This document shows, in pieces, positions 48,096-57,013 of a DNA stretch of 64,000 bases. Source of the stretch: Halarcobacter sp. (GTDB lineage: Bacteria > Campylobacterota > Campylobacteria > Campylobacterales > Arcobacteraceae). How positions within the stretch are numbered: position 1 is the stretch's first letter; each line of letters opens with the position of its first letter. A program made the translations under genes and the position numbers. The notes under the pieces were generated by a model. The model searched no databases. It had not been told where the DNA came from and saw only the letters and a program-made list of their open reading frames with translations. The stretch covers positions 248,001-312,000 of the forward strand of contig NZ_OY781470.1 of the NCBI RefSeq assembly GCF_963676935.1. The letters are read 5' to 3'.

Positions 48096-48561
48096 AAAAG
48101 AAGTAAAAAAAAATTTAGTATTTAAAAATAAAAAAGCTTTTCATGATTATGAAATTTTAGATACTATGGAAGTTGGAATAGTTCTTGAAGGTAGCGAAGT
48201 TAAAGCTGCAAGAGATGGAAGAGTTAACTTAAAAGATTCATTTGTAAGAATAATAAAAAATGAAGTTTTTGTATTAAATATGCATATAACACACCTTAGT
48301 ACTGCTCATACAACTTTTAGGCCTAACGAGAGAAGAGATAGAAAACTATTGTTACATAAAAAAGAGATAGAAAAGTTGTATTCTAAAGTAACAAAAGATG
48401 GAATAACTTTAGTTCCTCTTAAACTATATTTTAATTCTAGAAATATGATAAAAATGCAAATTGCAACTGCAAAAGGGAAAAAACTTCACGATAAGAGAGA
48501 AGACTTAAAGCAGAAGACACTCCAAAGAGAGGCTCAGCAAGCCTTAAAAAACTTCAAATAA
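48088..48561 (+). CDS. smpB: SsrA-binding protein
   Basis: Binds tmRNA and rescues stalled ribosomes. The 157-residue protein carries the family motifs [45 protein letters not shown] and the basic C-terminal tail [25 protein letters not shown]. It overlaps ispE by eight bases. No tmRNA gene was seen in this window. The cco operon starts after a further 144 bases. Confidence 0.96.
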   Translation: MSKKEVKKNLVFKNKKAFHDYEILDTMEVGIVLEGSEVKAARDGRVNLKDSFVRIIKNEVFVLNMHITHLSTAHTTFRPNERRDRKLLLHKKEIEKLYSKVTKDGITLVPLKLYFNSRNMIKMQIATAKGKKLHDKREDLKQKTLQREAQQALKNFK

Positions 48562-48705
48562 TTAACTTAAACTTAAAAAAAAATATTTGTTATATTAGTT
48601 AAAAATATGTGTTAATTTTTTGTTAATTTTAAGTTTCTGTTGGATATGATTAGTTTGATAAGTGACAGAAAAGTGACTTGTAAAAAAATTAGTAGGAGGA
48701 GATTG
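48562..48705 (+). promoter_or_regulatory. Leader of the cco operon
   Basis: A 144-base AT-rich spacer after smpB. An in-frame ATG at 48640 exists, but it has no SD. The strong aggagga (48694-48700), five bases before the ATG at 48706, decides the ccoN start. Direct similarity around agtgaca-gaaa-agtgac (about 48661-48677) may be a regulator site; no FNR consensus is evident. Confidence 0.5.
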
Positions 48706-50172
48706 ATGCAAAACGGTGCACGAATCGAGTATGATTACTCAATTGCAAAAGCGTTTACATTTGCAACAATTCTGTTTGGTATCATTGGTTTAACGTTAGG
48801 TGTTGTACTTGCGTTTCAACTAGCATTTCCTGAGTTAAATCATTTAGCTGGGGAGTATGGTACTTTCAGTAGATTAAGACCTTTACACACAAATGGTGTT
48901 GCGTTTGGTTTTACTCTTAGTGGTATCTTTGCTACATGGTATTATGTAGGTCAAAGAGTATTAAAAGTATCTCTAAAAGAGTCACCATTTTTATTAGCAA
49001 TAGGTAAACTACACTTTTTAGTTTATTTTATTACTATTCTTTTAGCAGTAGTTACACTATTCGCAGGTATTACTACTTCAAAAGAATATGCTGAGTTAGA
49101 GTGGCCTTTAGATATTCTTATTGTTGTTTTCTGGGTATTATGGGGTATTGGAATATTTGGACTAATTGGTATTAGAAGAGAGAGAACATTATATATCTCT
49201 TTATGGTATTACATTGCATGTTTTATTGCTGTTGCAATGTTACACCTATTTAATAACTTAGAAGTTCCAACTATGTTAGTATCTGGTTATGGTTCATGGA
49301 TTCACTCTGTATCTATGTATGCAGGTACAAATGATGCCTTAGTTCAATGGTGGTATGGACACAATGCTGTTGCATTCGTATTTACTACACCAATTATCGC
49401 TATGATTTATTATTTCTTACCAAAAGAGTCTGGACAAAATGTATACTCTTATAAGTTATCTATCTTAGCATTCTGGGGATTAATGTTTGTATATTTATGG
49501 GCTGGTGGACATCACTTGATTTACTCTACTGTTCCAGATTGGATGCAAACTATGGGTTCTGTAATGTCTGTTGTTTTAATTTTACCATCATGGGGATCTG
49601 CTATTAATATGCTTTTAACTATGAAAGGTGAGTGGCAACAATTACAAACTAATACACTAATTAAATTTATGGTATTAGCTTCAACATTCTATATGTTATC
49701 AACAATTGAAGGTCCTATTCAATCAATTAAATCAGTTAATGCAATTGCTCACTTTACTGATTGGATTCCAGGTCACGTTCATGATGGTGTTTTAGGATGG
49801 GTTGTATTTATGATTATGTCAGCATTATTCCATATGGCACCAAGAATGTATGGAAGAGAGATTTATTCTAAATCATTATTAGATACACAATTCTGGTTAC
49901 AAACAACTGGTATTGTATTATACTTTACGTCAATGTGGATTGCAGGTATTACACAAGGTATGATGTGGAGAGCTTATGACGAATATGGTTCATTAGTTTA
50001 CTCTTTCATTGATACAGTAACTGTTTTACATCCATACTATACTATTAGAGCTGTTGGTGGGTTATTATACCTAATTGGATTCTTTATGTTCGCATACAAC
50101 ATGTACAAAACTGCAACTGCAGGTAGAGTGCTTGATAAAGAACCAGTAAATGCTTCGCCAGTAGCAGCATAA
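48706..50172 (+). CDS. ccoN: cbb3-type cytochrome c oxidase subunit I
   Basis: Catalytic heme-copper subunit of the high-affinity cbb3 oxidase. Counted from 48706 it has 488 residues, the usual length for Campylobacterota, and starts MQNGARIEYDYSIAKAF. A further 22-residue extension is possible from 48640 but lacks a ribosome site. Heme and copper histidines are visible in RPLHTNGVAFGF, YGHNAVAFVFTTP, GGHHLIYSTVPDW and PGHVHDGVLGWV. Twelve helices are expected. It leads the ccoNOQP operon. Confidence 0.96.
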   Translation: MQNGARIEYDYSIAKAFTFATILFGIIGLTLGVVLAFQLAFPELNHLAGEYGTFSRLRPLHTNGVAFGFTLSGIFATWYYVGQRVLKVSLKESPFLLAIGKLHFLVYFITILLAVVTLFAGITTSKEYAELEWPLDILIVVFWVLWGIGIFGLIGIRRERTLYISLWYYIACFIAVAMLHLFNNLEVPTMLVSGYGSWIHSVSMYAGTNDALVQWWYGHNAVAFVFTTPIIAMIYYFLPKESGQNVYSYKLSILAFWGLMFVYLWAGGHHLIYSTVPDWMQTMGSVMSVVLILPSWGSAINMLLTMKGEWQQLQTNTLIKFMVLASTFYMLSTIEGPIQSIKSVNAIAHFTDWIPGHVHDGVLGWVVFMIMSALFHMAPRMYGREIYSKSLLDTQFWLQTTGIVLYFTSMWIAGITQGMMWRAYDEYGSLVYSFIDTVTVLHPYYTIRAVGGLLYLIGFFMFAYNMYKTATAGRVLDKEPVNASPVAA

Positions 50173-50186
50173 GAAGGAGGTTTATT

Positions 50187-50870
50187 ATGTTTCATTGGTT
50201 TGAACAAAGACCGTTTTTCTTTTCGGTACTGTTATTTATATTCGTTGCATTTGCAGGTATTGTTGAAGTGATTCCTGATTTTGCAAAACAATCAAGACCT
50301 ACTGTTGGTACAAAACCATACAGTTTACTAGAGTTAGCGGGTAGACATGTTTATATTAAAGATTCTTGTAATGCTTGTCACTCACAATTAATTAGACCAT
50401 TCAAGTCAGAAACTGACAGATATGGTATGTATTCATTATCTGGTGAATACGCATATGATAGACCATTCTTATGGGGATCAAAAAGAACTGGTCCAGATTT
50501 AATGAGAGTTGGTAATTATAGAACTACAGATTGGCATGAAAATCACATGATGGAACCAGCATCAGTTGTTCCTGGATCAATTATGCCAGCATATCCGCAC
50601 ATGTTCTCAAACATGGCAGACTTAGATACTGCATATGCTGAAGCTTATACAGTTAAAACTGTATTTAATACACCATATGATGTAGATTTAGATGGTGATG
50701 GAAAAGTTGATGTTGCGTTAGGTGATTATGAAACAGCTATTGCTAAAGCTAAAGAAGAAGCTAAAGTTATTGCTGCTGATATGAAAAATCAAGCTGTAAA
50801 AGATGCCGTAGCTAACGGTCAAGTTCCTGAAATAGTTGCATTAATTGCATATTTAAATTCTTTAAAATAA
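50187..50870 (+). CDS. ccoO: cbb3-type cytochrome c oxidase subunit II (monoheme cytochrome c)
   Basis: Membrane-anchored c-type cytochrome that passes electrons to CcoN. It has 227 residues. An N-terminal helix (about 10-30) is followed by the heme site C61-NA-C64-H65 in DSCNACHSQLIRPF. The loop LWGSKRTGPDLMRVGNYRTTDWHENHM and the SIMPAYPHM axial Met region fit CcoO. An alanine/lysine-rich stretch near 180-215 is longer than usual. The SD aaggagg precedes the start. Confidence 0.96.
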   Translation: MFHWFEQRPFFFSVLLFIFVAFAGIVEVIPDFAKQSRPTVGTKPYSLLELAGRHVYIKDSCNACHSQLIRPFKSETDRYGMYSLSGEYAYDRPFLWGSKRTGPDLMRVGNYRTTDWHENHMMEPASVVPGSIMPAYPHMFSNMADLDTAYAEAYTVKTVFNTPYDVDLDGDGKVDVALGDYETAIAKAKEEAKVIAADMKNQAVKDAVANGQVPEIVALIAYLNSLK

Positions 50871-50879
50871 GAGGTTAAA

Positions 50880-51104
50880 ATGGATCAAGAAGCTTTACTT
50901 ACATTTCAAGGTTATGCGAAATTTTTCCTAATCTTGGCAGTATTTATAATATTTTACTCTTATGCTTACTCTATTTATAAGAGAGATAAAAAAGGTGAAA
51001 GAGATTTTGAAAAATATTCTAATATAGTACATGATGATACAGCTTCTTCTGATCCTCTCGAAAAAAGAAAAGAAGAAAAAGAGAATAAAGAGAAGGAGAA
51101 ATAA
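50880..51104 (+). CDS. ccoQ: cbb3-type cytochrome c oxidase subunit CcoQ
   Basis: A 74-residue single-helix membrane protein (helix about 12-32) in the CcoQ position, with a YAYSIYKRDKKGERDFEKYSNIV cytoplasmic start and a highly charged Lys/Glu tail. CcoQ stabilises or regulates the oxidase in other bacteria. Sequence conservation in this family is low, so the call rests mainly on position and layout. Confidence 0.85.
   Translation: MDQEALLTFQGYAKFFLILAVFIIFYSYAYSIYKRDKKGERDFEKYSNIVHDDTASSDPLEKRKEEKENKEKEK
51093..51098 (+). promoter_or_regulatory. SD that fixes the ccoP start
   Basis: aaggag seven bases before the ATG at 51106, inside the end of ccoQ. It rules out the longer frame open from 51031, which overlaps ccoQ. 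Confidence 0.7.
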
Positions 51105-51105
51105 G

Positions 51106-51996
51106 ATGAAGTCTATGGTTATAGGTGGAATTATTCTTATCATCGCTTTAATGGCAGGAACTTACTTTGTTGCAGGTGATGCTTTTGACAGCGATGATTA
51201 TATTAATAGTTTAACAATGTTAGGTGCCTTAGCAATTATTGTTATTACTGTATTTGTTGCACTTAAATATGTAAATCAAATTAAAAATGACACAGCTAGT
51301 GGTGAATTAGCTGAAGAAAAATGGGATGGTATTGGTGAGTACAAAAATCCAATTCCAACTGGATGGGGACTTGCATTTATTGGAACAATGGTTTGGTTAT
51401 TATGGTACTGGACTGTGGGTTATCCAACAAATGGTTTCTCTCAAATTGGACAATGGAATGAAGAAGTAAATGAATACAATGCAAAATTCGCTTCAAAATG
51501 GGAAAACCCATCTGAAGATACTTTAATTTCTATGGGTCAATCAGTATTTTTAGTACAATGTGCACCTTGTCATGGTGTAGATGCTGAAGGTATTAATGGA
51601 AAAGCTCAAAACTTAACTCAAAGAATTTCAAAAGAATCTGTTGAGTATGTTATTAAAAATGGTTCAAACAACTTAGTTGATGCATATCCAGCAGGTATGC
51701 CTCCAATGATGTTAACTGAACAAGCTGATATTGATGCAGTTTCTTCATATGTTGCTGGTGGATTCCAAGGTGAACAACCTGCTGCATTTGCAGTTTGTGC
51801 TGGATGTCATGGTGCAGATGGTAAAGGTATGGCTTATGTAGGTCCAAATATTAGAGAATATGATGATGCATTAGTATTATCTGTATTAACTAATGGTAAA
51901 AAAGGTCATATTGGTTCAATGCCAAGTTTCAAAGGTAGACTTAATCCAACACAAGAAAAAGCACTTGCTGCTTACATTAGAAGTATAGGAGAGTAA
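51106..51996 (+). CDS. ccoP: cbb3-type cytochrome c oxidase subunit III (diheme cytochrome c)
   Basis: Diheme cytochrome c subunit, 296 residues from the ATG at 51106. Two N-terminal helices (about 2-24 and 35-58) come first, then YKNPIPTGWGLAFIGTMVWLLWYW. Heme sites are CAPCH at 152-156 and CAGCH at 231-235. The Met ligands lie in GMPPMM and GSMPSF. A longer frame upstream (from 51031) overlaps ccoQ and lacks an SD. The stop is two bases before the next gene. Confidence 0.95.
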   Translation: MKSMVIGGIILIIALMAGTYFVAGDAFDSDDYINSLTMLGALAIIVITVFVALKYVNQIKNDTASGELAEEKWDGIGEYKNPIPTGWGLAFIGTMVWLLWYWTVGYPTNGFSQIGQWNEEVNEYNAKFASKWENPSEDTLISMGQSVFLVQCAPCHGVDAEGINGKAQNLTQRISKESVEYVIKNGSNNLVDAYPAGMPPMMLTEQADIDAVSSYVAGGFQGEQPAAFAVCAGCHGADGKGMAYVGPNIREYDDALVLSVLTNGKKGHIGSMPSFKGRLNPTQEKALAAYIRSIGE

Positions 51997-51998
51997 TT

Positions 51999-52238
51999 AT
52001 GGCTGGAAATACAGAAATGAATGATAATGAAAGAGGATTGTTTTCTTTTATGCATGGTATTACAGGTATGTTAATTGCAGTAGTTTTACTTCTAACAATC
52101 TTAGTTGTATTAGGCTACTATGCTGTAATTGTACAACAAAATGAGGCTCAAAATTTTTATAAAATTAATCAAGACCTAAGTGGTTTAAAAGCTAATAGTC
52201 CTGATAACCATAAACAATATGAGTTAGTTGGAAAATAA
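51999..52238 (+). CDS. DUF4006-like single-helix protein of the cco operon
   Basis: A 79-residue protein with a short hydrophilic start and one helix (about 19-45). NERGLFSFMHGITGMLIAVVLL and VVIVQQNEAQNFYKI-like text resemble the DUF4006 proteins that follow ccoP in Campylobacter as I remember them. A role in oxidase assembly or stability is inferred from position. The ATG follows the ccoP stop after two bases. Confidence 0.75.
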   Translation: MAGNTEMNDNERGLFSFMHGITGMLIAVVLLLTILVVLGYYAVIVQQNEAQNFYKINQDLSGLKANSPDNHKQYELVGK

Positions 52239-52248
52239 GGAGTAGATT

Positions 52249-52341
52249 ATGGATAAAATTATTTGGGTATTAATGGGTGTTATGGCAGTAGTATCTGTAT
52301 ATTTAGGTTTCTTTGATTCTGCAAGAGTGTTTGTTGGTTAA
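52249..52341 (+). CDS. 30-residue single-helix membrane peptide in the cco operon
   Basis: A short open frame MDKIIWVLMGVMAVVSVYLG continuing FFDSARVFVG, with one helix at about 4-21. It has a good SD, aaggag (52237-52242), six bases before the ATG, overlapping the previous stop. Its own TAA (52339-52341) shares its last A with the ATG of the next gene. These two couplings make it a very likely real gene. The size and position recall small subunits of heme-copper oxidases such as CcoM, but no homology could be tested. Confidence 0.75.
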   Translation: MDKIIWVLMGVMAVVSVYLGFFDSARVFVG

Positions 52342-52967
52342 TGAGAAATTATAACTTTTTAAAAGTAGCAGTATTTTCACTGCTACTTTTTTTGTCTACA
52401 AATATATATGCAAGCAAATTCATCTTAAATGATGGAGGAATAATTGACCAAAGAGCAATAGAAAAAATTGAACAAATTGGTAATGAATCTCAAGCTAAAC
52501 TGGGTGTAAATATTTATGTTTATGCTAACAAATCTCTTAATTTAGATGAAGATATCCCAACACAAGATAAAATTAAATATATAAAAGAGTATGAAACTAA
52601 AATTACTAAAGATTTAGTTAAACCTTATGTTCTTTTTACAATTGCGTTAGAGGACACTCATGTAAATTTAATTGTATCTTCAGAACTAAAAGATGTTGTT
52701 GACAAAAATGATATTTTAAACGACTATGTAGTACCATTACTTGCTTCAAAAGATAAAAACTCTTTATTTGCAAAAGCTAGTGCAGCTATATTAAATGGTT
52801 ATGCTGCAATTGCAGATATTGTAGCAGAATCAAAAAATGTAAAACTTGAAAGTAGCATAGGTAACTCAGGAAAAGTTGCAGGAACTATTTGGAAAGTATT
52901 TATGTATACACTTGTTGTAGTAGGGATTTTGCTTTATACTTTTGCTGTGCTAAAAAGAAAAAAATAG
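52341..52967 (+). CDS. TPM-domain-like exported protein with C-terminal anchor
   Basis: A 208-residue protein. A signal peptide (about 1-24, ending IYA-S) is followed by a TPM-like domain (about 28-150: ILNDGGIIDQRAIEKIEQI, QAKLGVNIYVYA, VLFTIALEDTHVNLIVS) and a C-terminal helix (about 182-203) ending in a basic tail. TPM domains have been linked to photosystem repair and phosphatases in plants; here the role is unknown. The ATG overlaps the stop of the 30-residue gene, so it is translationally coupled to the cco operon. Confidence 0.75.
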   Translation: MRNYNFLKVAVFSLLLFLSTNIYASKFILNDGGIIDQRAIEKIEQIGNESQAKLGVNIYVYANKSLNLDEDIPTQDKIKYIKEYETKITKDLVKPYVLFTIALEDTHVNLIVSSELKDVVDKNDILNDYVVPLLASKDKNSLFAKASAAILNGYAAIADIVAESKNVKLESSIGNSGKVAGTIWKVFMYTLVVVGILLYTFAVLKRKK

Positions 52968-52979
52968 GACGTTAAAATT

Positions 52980-53543
52980 ATGAAGAAAAGAAATTACTGG
53001 CCACTTTTTTTTATTGGTATATTTTCATTTGCATTTTCAATGATTATTTGGACAATTAATTCAGCAAGAAAAGTTCCTGTACACAATGATAAAAGTTTTT
53101 TAAGTTCATATCATGATATTGATAGGGATTATAATAAAATTGCAGAATCTAATATTGATTTTGAAAAGAAATACGATTTTAATTTAACAATCAATGGGAA
53201 AGTTTTTCCTTTAACTTATTCAGATATGTTTTTAGCTCAAAGAGCGATTGAGTTAAAATCAAAACATAAAGATTTATTTAAATTTGGTAAAAATAGTATA
53301 AAAATAACTATATCAGATAAAAATAGTGATATAGTTTTAAAAAATTTAGATATAAAACTTATGGTAACTGTACCAACAAATGACAGTCATACTATAAATT
53401 TAAATTCTCAAGATTTTAATTATTCACAAGATGGTTACAAAACTACATTTGAATTACCATATAAAGGTAATTGGAATATAACAGGTAGTGTAAAAATTAA
53501 CTCAGATTCAGGATATTTTTATATAAAATCAAATGCAATCTAG
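52980..53543 (+). CDS. FixH/CcoH-like cbb3 assembly protein
   Basis: A 187-residue membrane protein. The N-terminal helix is YWPLFFIGIFSFAFSMIIW (about 6-26), followed by the FixH-like segment SYHDIDRDYNKIAESNIDFEKKY and a periplasmic beta-rich domain (NLTINGKVF to the end). FixH proteins are needed for cbb3 oxidase maturation and copper delivery. The call rests on the helix, the D-Y-N-K-I motif and the position in the cco run, so it is moderate. addB overlaps its end by 11 bases. Confidence 0.68.
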   Translation: MKKRNYWPLFFIGIFSFAFSMIIWTINSARKVPVHNDKSFLSSYHDIDRDYNKIAESNIDFEKKYDFNLTINGKVFPLTYSDMFLAQRAIELKSKHKDLFKFGKNSIKITISDKNSDIVLKNLDIKLMVTVPTNDSHTINLNSQDFNYSQDGYKTTFELPYKGNWNITGSVKINSDSGYFYIKSNAI

Positions 53544-55881
53544 AACTAAATTATTAGTTTTTCCAACTTCAAGAGCAATAAGAGAATATGTAAACTCACA
53601 AAAAGAGGAAAATATTCTCTTACCATCTATAATAACAATTGATGAACTTTTTAAAAAATCACTTCTTTTTGAAAATAAAAAATATTTAGATGAAGATGAG
53701 AGATTTTTGTATCTAAAAGAAGCTGTAAAAGGTTTAGATCTAGGTGCTTTAGGTATATCTTCTAGTTTTACATATTTTATAAAACAAAGTGATTATATAT
53801 ATAGATTTTTTTTAGAATTAGCTAGTGAAAACGTAGATATAAACACTTTAGATAGTATTGATACTTATGGTTTTTACAGTGAACATTTGGAGATATTAAA
53901 ACAAATAAAAATCAATTTTTTAAATATATTAGATAGAGAAAATTTTGTTGATAGAATAAATTTTCATAAATATTACAAAATCAATAATAAGTTTATAAAT
54001 AGATATGATGAGATTGAATTGTATTTTGAAGGTTATTTTACAAAATTTGAATTTGAGATAATAAAAGAAATCTCAAAAAATAGTAAATTGATTATTGAAT
54101 TTATCTATAATGAATATAATCAAAAATCGATAGAAAAATTTATTGAGCAAGGTTTTAATTTAGAAATAAATAACAAATACAGAATAGATTTTTCAAATAA
54201 AAGTATTTTATTTAAAAAAATAATTAAAGCAAAAACTGAAAATCTAGTAGTTAAAGGTTTTAGTTCTAGAGTAAACCAAATAGCTTTTATAAAAAAATCT
54301 CTAAGTGATTTGATTACTAATGGTGTAGATGCTTCAAAAATAGCTGTAATTCTACCAGATGAAACTTTTACTAAATCTATTTCACTTTTTGATAATGAGA
54401 AATATTTTAATTATGCGATGGGACTTAATATTTACACAACTAGTATGTATAAAATTGCTGATGCAATCTATAATTATCTAAATGAAGATGAGATAAAGAA
54501 TATAAGAAATTTAGAATTTTTAGAGTGCGATAAGGCTTATATAGACAAACTATTTAAATCTAATTGGAATAATAATATCACAATAGAAATATTTGAAGAG
54601 ATAGTAGCTTATTTTTTATCAGTAGAGATAAACAAAGAATTAATAGAAAAGTTCAATGAATTAGTATATAAATTATATAAGATAATATTTTCGTATGAAG
54701 ATAAAATCATTTTAAAAGAAGCATATAAGCTAATATATCAACGTTTAGCTAAGATAACCTTGGATGATATTAATTCTGGTAAAATAACAGTAATGGGGCT
54801 ATTAGAAAGCCGTATGATTAGTTTTGAAGCAATTATAATATGTGACTTCAATGAAAGTCTAATTCCAAAAAGAAGTTTAAAAGATAAGTTTCTATCTACT
54901 AATCTAAAAAGAAAAGCTAACTTACCAACATCTTTAGATAGAGAAAATTTACAAAAATACTATTATGAAAAACTAATTTCAAATACAAAAAATGTGTATA
55001 TTTCTTATTTAAAAAATGATAATGAACAAATATCAAGATTTGCAAACATGATTTTCCCTGAAAAAATAGAAGATGTCTTGTTTGATAATAGTTACAAGCA
55101 TATATTATATAATAATTCTAAAATAGAACATTTTAATGATGATCTTGAACTTGAAATAGATTTATCATTACTTACGTGGAGTGCAAGCTCTTTAAAAGAG
55201 TTTTTAGAGTGTAAAAGGAAATATTATCTAAATCATATTTTAAAGATAAAAGAGCACGATATTTCACTTAAACCAAAAGCTTACGAGTTAGGAAATATTG
55301 TTCATAATACCTTAGAAGAGTATTATAAACAAGATATCCAAACTTATGAAGTGCTAATTAATATATTTAATAAATATAGAACAAATAATAGTTTTTTAAA
55401 TCTTGACTTAGAGATATGGAAAAGAAGGCTAAAAGAGTTTGTAGAAAAAGAGAAAAAAAGATTTGATTTTGGCTTAAATATTGTATCTTTGGAAGAGAGC
55501 TTTTTAATTGAATACGAAGGGATTAAACTAAGAGGTACAATTGATAGAATCGATAAAGTTGAAGATAATTACTATGTAATAGATTATAAAACTAGTAGCA
55601 ATTTAAAAGTGGACTCAAAAAGAGGATTTGAAAAATCAACAGATTTTCAGTTGGAGTTTTATTATGTTGCAGTAAATAAACTTTATAATACTGACAAAAT
55701 TAACGCTTACTATTATGATTTGTATGAAATGCAATTAAAAGAAGAGATTGTCTTAGATGAAAAGTTAAATTTATTAAATGAGATTTTTACAAAATTAAAA
55801 ACAAAAACAGTAAATTTTGAAAAATGCAATAATTCACAGTTGTGTCAATATTGCCAATTTAAAACTATCTGTAATAATTAA
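53533..55881 (+). CDS. addB: AddB-like PD-(D/E)XK exonuclease subunit with iron-sulfur cluster
   Basis: A 782-residue protein. The N-terminal part resembles the inactivated-helicase region of AddB, but I see no Walker A (GxGKT); it begins LLVFPTSRAIREYV. The C-terminal nuclease has GTIDRIDKVEDNYYVIDYKTS with Asp684 and Lys686. The iron-sulfur ligands are Cys560 (FLECKRKYY) and C771-x2-C774-x5-C780 at the end, the AddB spacing. It probably works with an AddA in double-strand break repair. No addA is in this window. Confidence 0.82.
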   Translation: MQSRTKLLVFPTSRAIREYVNSQKEENILLPSIITIDELFKKSLLFENKKYLDEDERFLYLKEAVKGLDLGALGISSSFTYFIKQSDYIYRFFLELASENVDINTLDSIDTYGFYSEHLEILKQIKINFLNILDRENFVDRINFHKYYKINNKFINRYDEIELYFEGYFTKFEFEIIKEISKNSKLIIEFIYNEYNQKSIEKFIEQGFNLEINNKYRIDFSNKSILFKKIIKAKTENLVVKGFSSRVNQIAFIKKSLSDLITNGVDASKIAVILPDETFTKSISLFDNEKYFNYAMGLNIYTTSMYKIADAIYNYLNEDEIKNIRNLEFLECDKAYIDKLFKSNWNNNITIEIFEEIVAYFLSVEINKELIEKFNELVYKLYKIIFSYEDKIILKEAYKLIYQRLAKITLDDINSGKITVMGLLESRMISFEAIIICDFNESLIPKRSLKDKFLSTNLKRKANLPTSLDRENLQKYYYEKLISNTKNVYISYLKNDNEQISRFANMIFPEKIEDVLFDNSYKHILYNNSKIEHFNDDLELEIDLSLLTWSASSLKEFLECKRKYYLNHILKIKEHDISLKPKAYELGNIVHNTLEEYYKQDIQTYEVLINIFNKYRTNNSFLNLDLEIWKRRLKEFVEKEKKRFDFGLNIVSLEESFLIEYEGIKLRGTIDRIDKVEDNYYVIDYKTSSNLKVDSKRGFEKSTDFQLEFYYVAVNKLYNTDKINAYYYDLYEMQLKEEIVLDEKLNLLNEIFTKLKTKTVNFEKCNNSQLCQYCQFKTICNN

Positions 55882-55888
55882 TGAATAT

Positions 55889-55921
55889 AAGTAAAACAGG
55901 TTGTTAAACCTTATTTTACTT
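55889..55921. terminator. Bidirectional hairpin between addB and prfB
   Basis: aagtaaaa-c-aggtt pairs with aacct-ta-ttttactt around a short gtta loop. It closes the long cco-addB run and the convergent prfB gene. The stem has a small internal mismatch. Confidence 0.6.
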
Positions 55922-57010
55922 ACTTGTAGCTATTAAAACATCCTCAATGACTTTAGTGATATCACCATCCAATATTGCATCAACATTTGAATATCCAATA
56001 TTGCTTCTAGTATCTTTTACTTGTTGATATGGCTGTAAAACATAAGATCTAATTTGATGACCCCAACCTATTTCACTCTTTTCTATACCATCTGCTTGTG
56101 CTTTTTGCTTTTCTAATTCAAGTTCATAAAGTCTAGATTTTAACATTTTCATTGCACTAGCTTTATTTTTATGTTGAGATCTATCATTTTGACATTGTAC
56201 AACTATGCCACTTTCTATATGAGTGATTCTAATTGCAGATTCTGTTTTATTAACATGTTGACCACCAGCTCCACTTGCTCTATATGTATCAATTCTAATA
56301 TCTTTATCTTCTATTTCTATATCAATATTATCGTCTATCTCTGGACTTACCATTACTGATGCAAAAGAGGTGTGTCTTTTTGCATTTGAGTCAAATGGAG
56401 ATATTCTAACAAGTCTATGGATTCCATTTTCTGCTTTTAAATATCCATAGGCATTTTCACCTTTTATGATAAACGAAACATCTTTTATTCCTGCTTCTTC
56501 ACCATCTTGATAATCTAAAAGTTCAACTTTAAAGTTTTGTCTTTCAGCCCATCTAAGATACATTCTATATAACATTGAAGCCCAATCTTGAGATTCTGTT
56601 CCACCAGCTCCTGGGTGTATAGAAACAATTGCATTTGAAGCATCATCTGGATTACTTAACATAACAGATATTTCAGTGCTTCTAATTAGTTCTTCTAAAT
56701 CAGGTGCTTCCTCATATAACATCTCAATAGTCTCTTCATCATTCTCTTCTGTAGCCATTTGGTATAGTTCATTTGTACCACTTAAAGCATCATTTGCTTT
56801 ATTAAATTTTGTAAACTTTGAAAGTAATCTATTCTTTTCAATACCAACTTTTGTAGCAGTATCGACATCATTCCAAAAATTTTGATCAGCCTCAAGCTTT
56901 TCAATCTCTTTTAGTCTTGAAGAAAGCTCTTTAGGCTTTAATATATTTTCAATATTTTCTAGTTTCTTATTTAAAAGTTTAAGAAGTTCAGAGTATTCGT
57001 AAGCATCCAT
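55916..57010 (-). CDS. prfB: Peptide chain release factor 2
   Basis: Recognises UGA and UAA stop codons and releases peptides. The 364-residue protein has the SPF codon-recognition motif in [17 protein letters not shown] and the catalytic GGQ in [16 protein letters not shown]. The frame is uninterrupted from [16 protein letters not shown], so the programmed +1 frameshift of many prfB genes is absent. It is followed closely by nothing on the same strand downstream except the shared hairpin. Confidence 0.96.
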   Translation of the reverse strand: MDAYEYSELLKLLNKKLENIENILKPKELSSRLKEIEKLEADQNFWNDVDTATKVGIEKNRLLSKFTKFNKANDALSGTNELYQMATEENDEETIEMLYEEAPDLEELIRSTEISVMLSNPDDASNAIVSIHPGAGGTESQDWASMLYRMYLRWAERQNFKVELLDYQDGEEAGIKDVSFIIKGENAYGYLKAENGIHRLVRISPFDSNAKRHTSFASVMVSPEIDDNIDIEIEDKDIRIDTYRASGAGGQHVNKTESAIRITHIESGIVVQCQNDRSQHKNKASAMKMLKSRLYELELEKQKAQADGIEKSEIGWGHQIRSYVLQPYQQVKDTRSNIGYSNVDAILDGDITKVIEDVLIATSK

Positions 57011-57013
57011 AAG

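Noticed and set aside
55916-57010. Programmed frameshift in prfB
   Set aside because: The frame is continuous from start to stop, with no internal TGA near the N-terminus.
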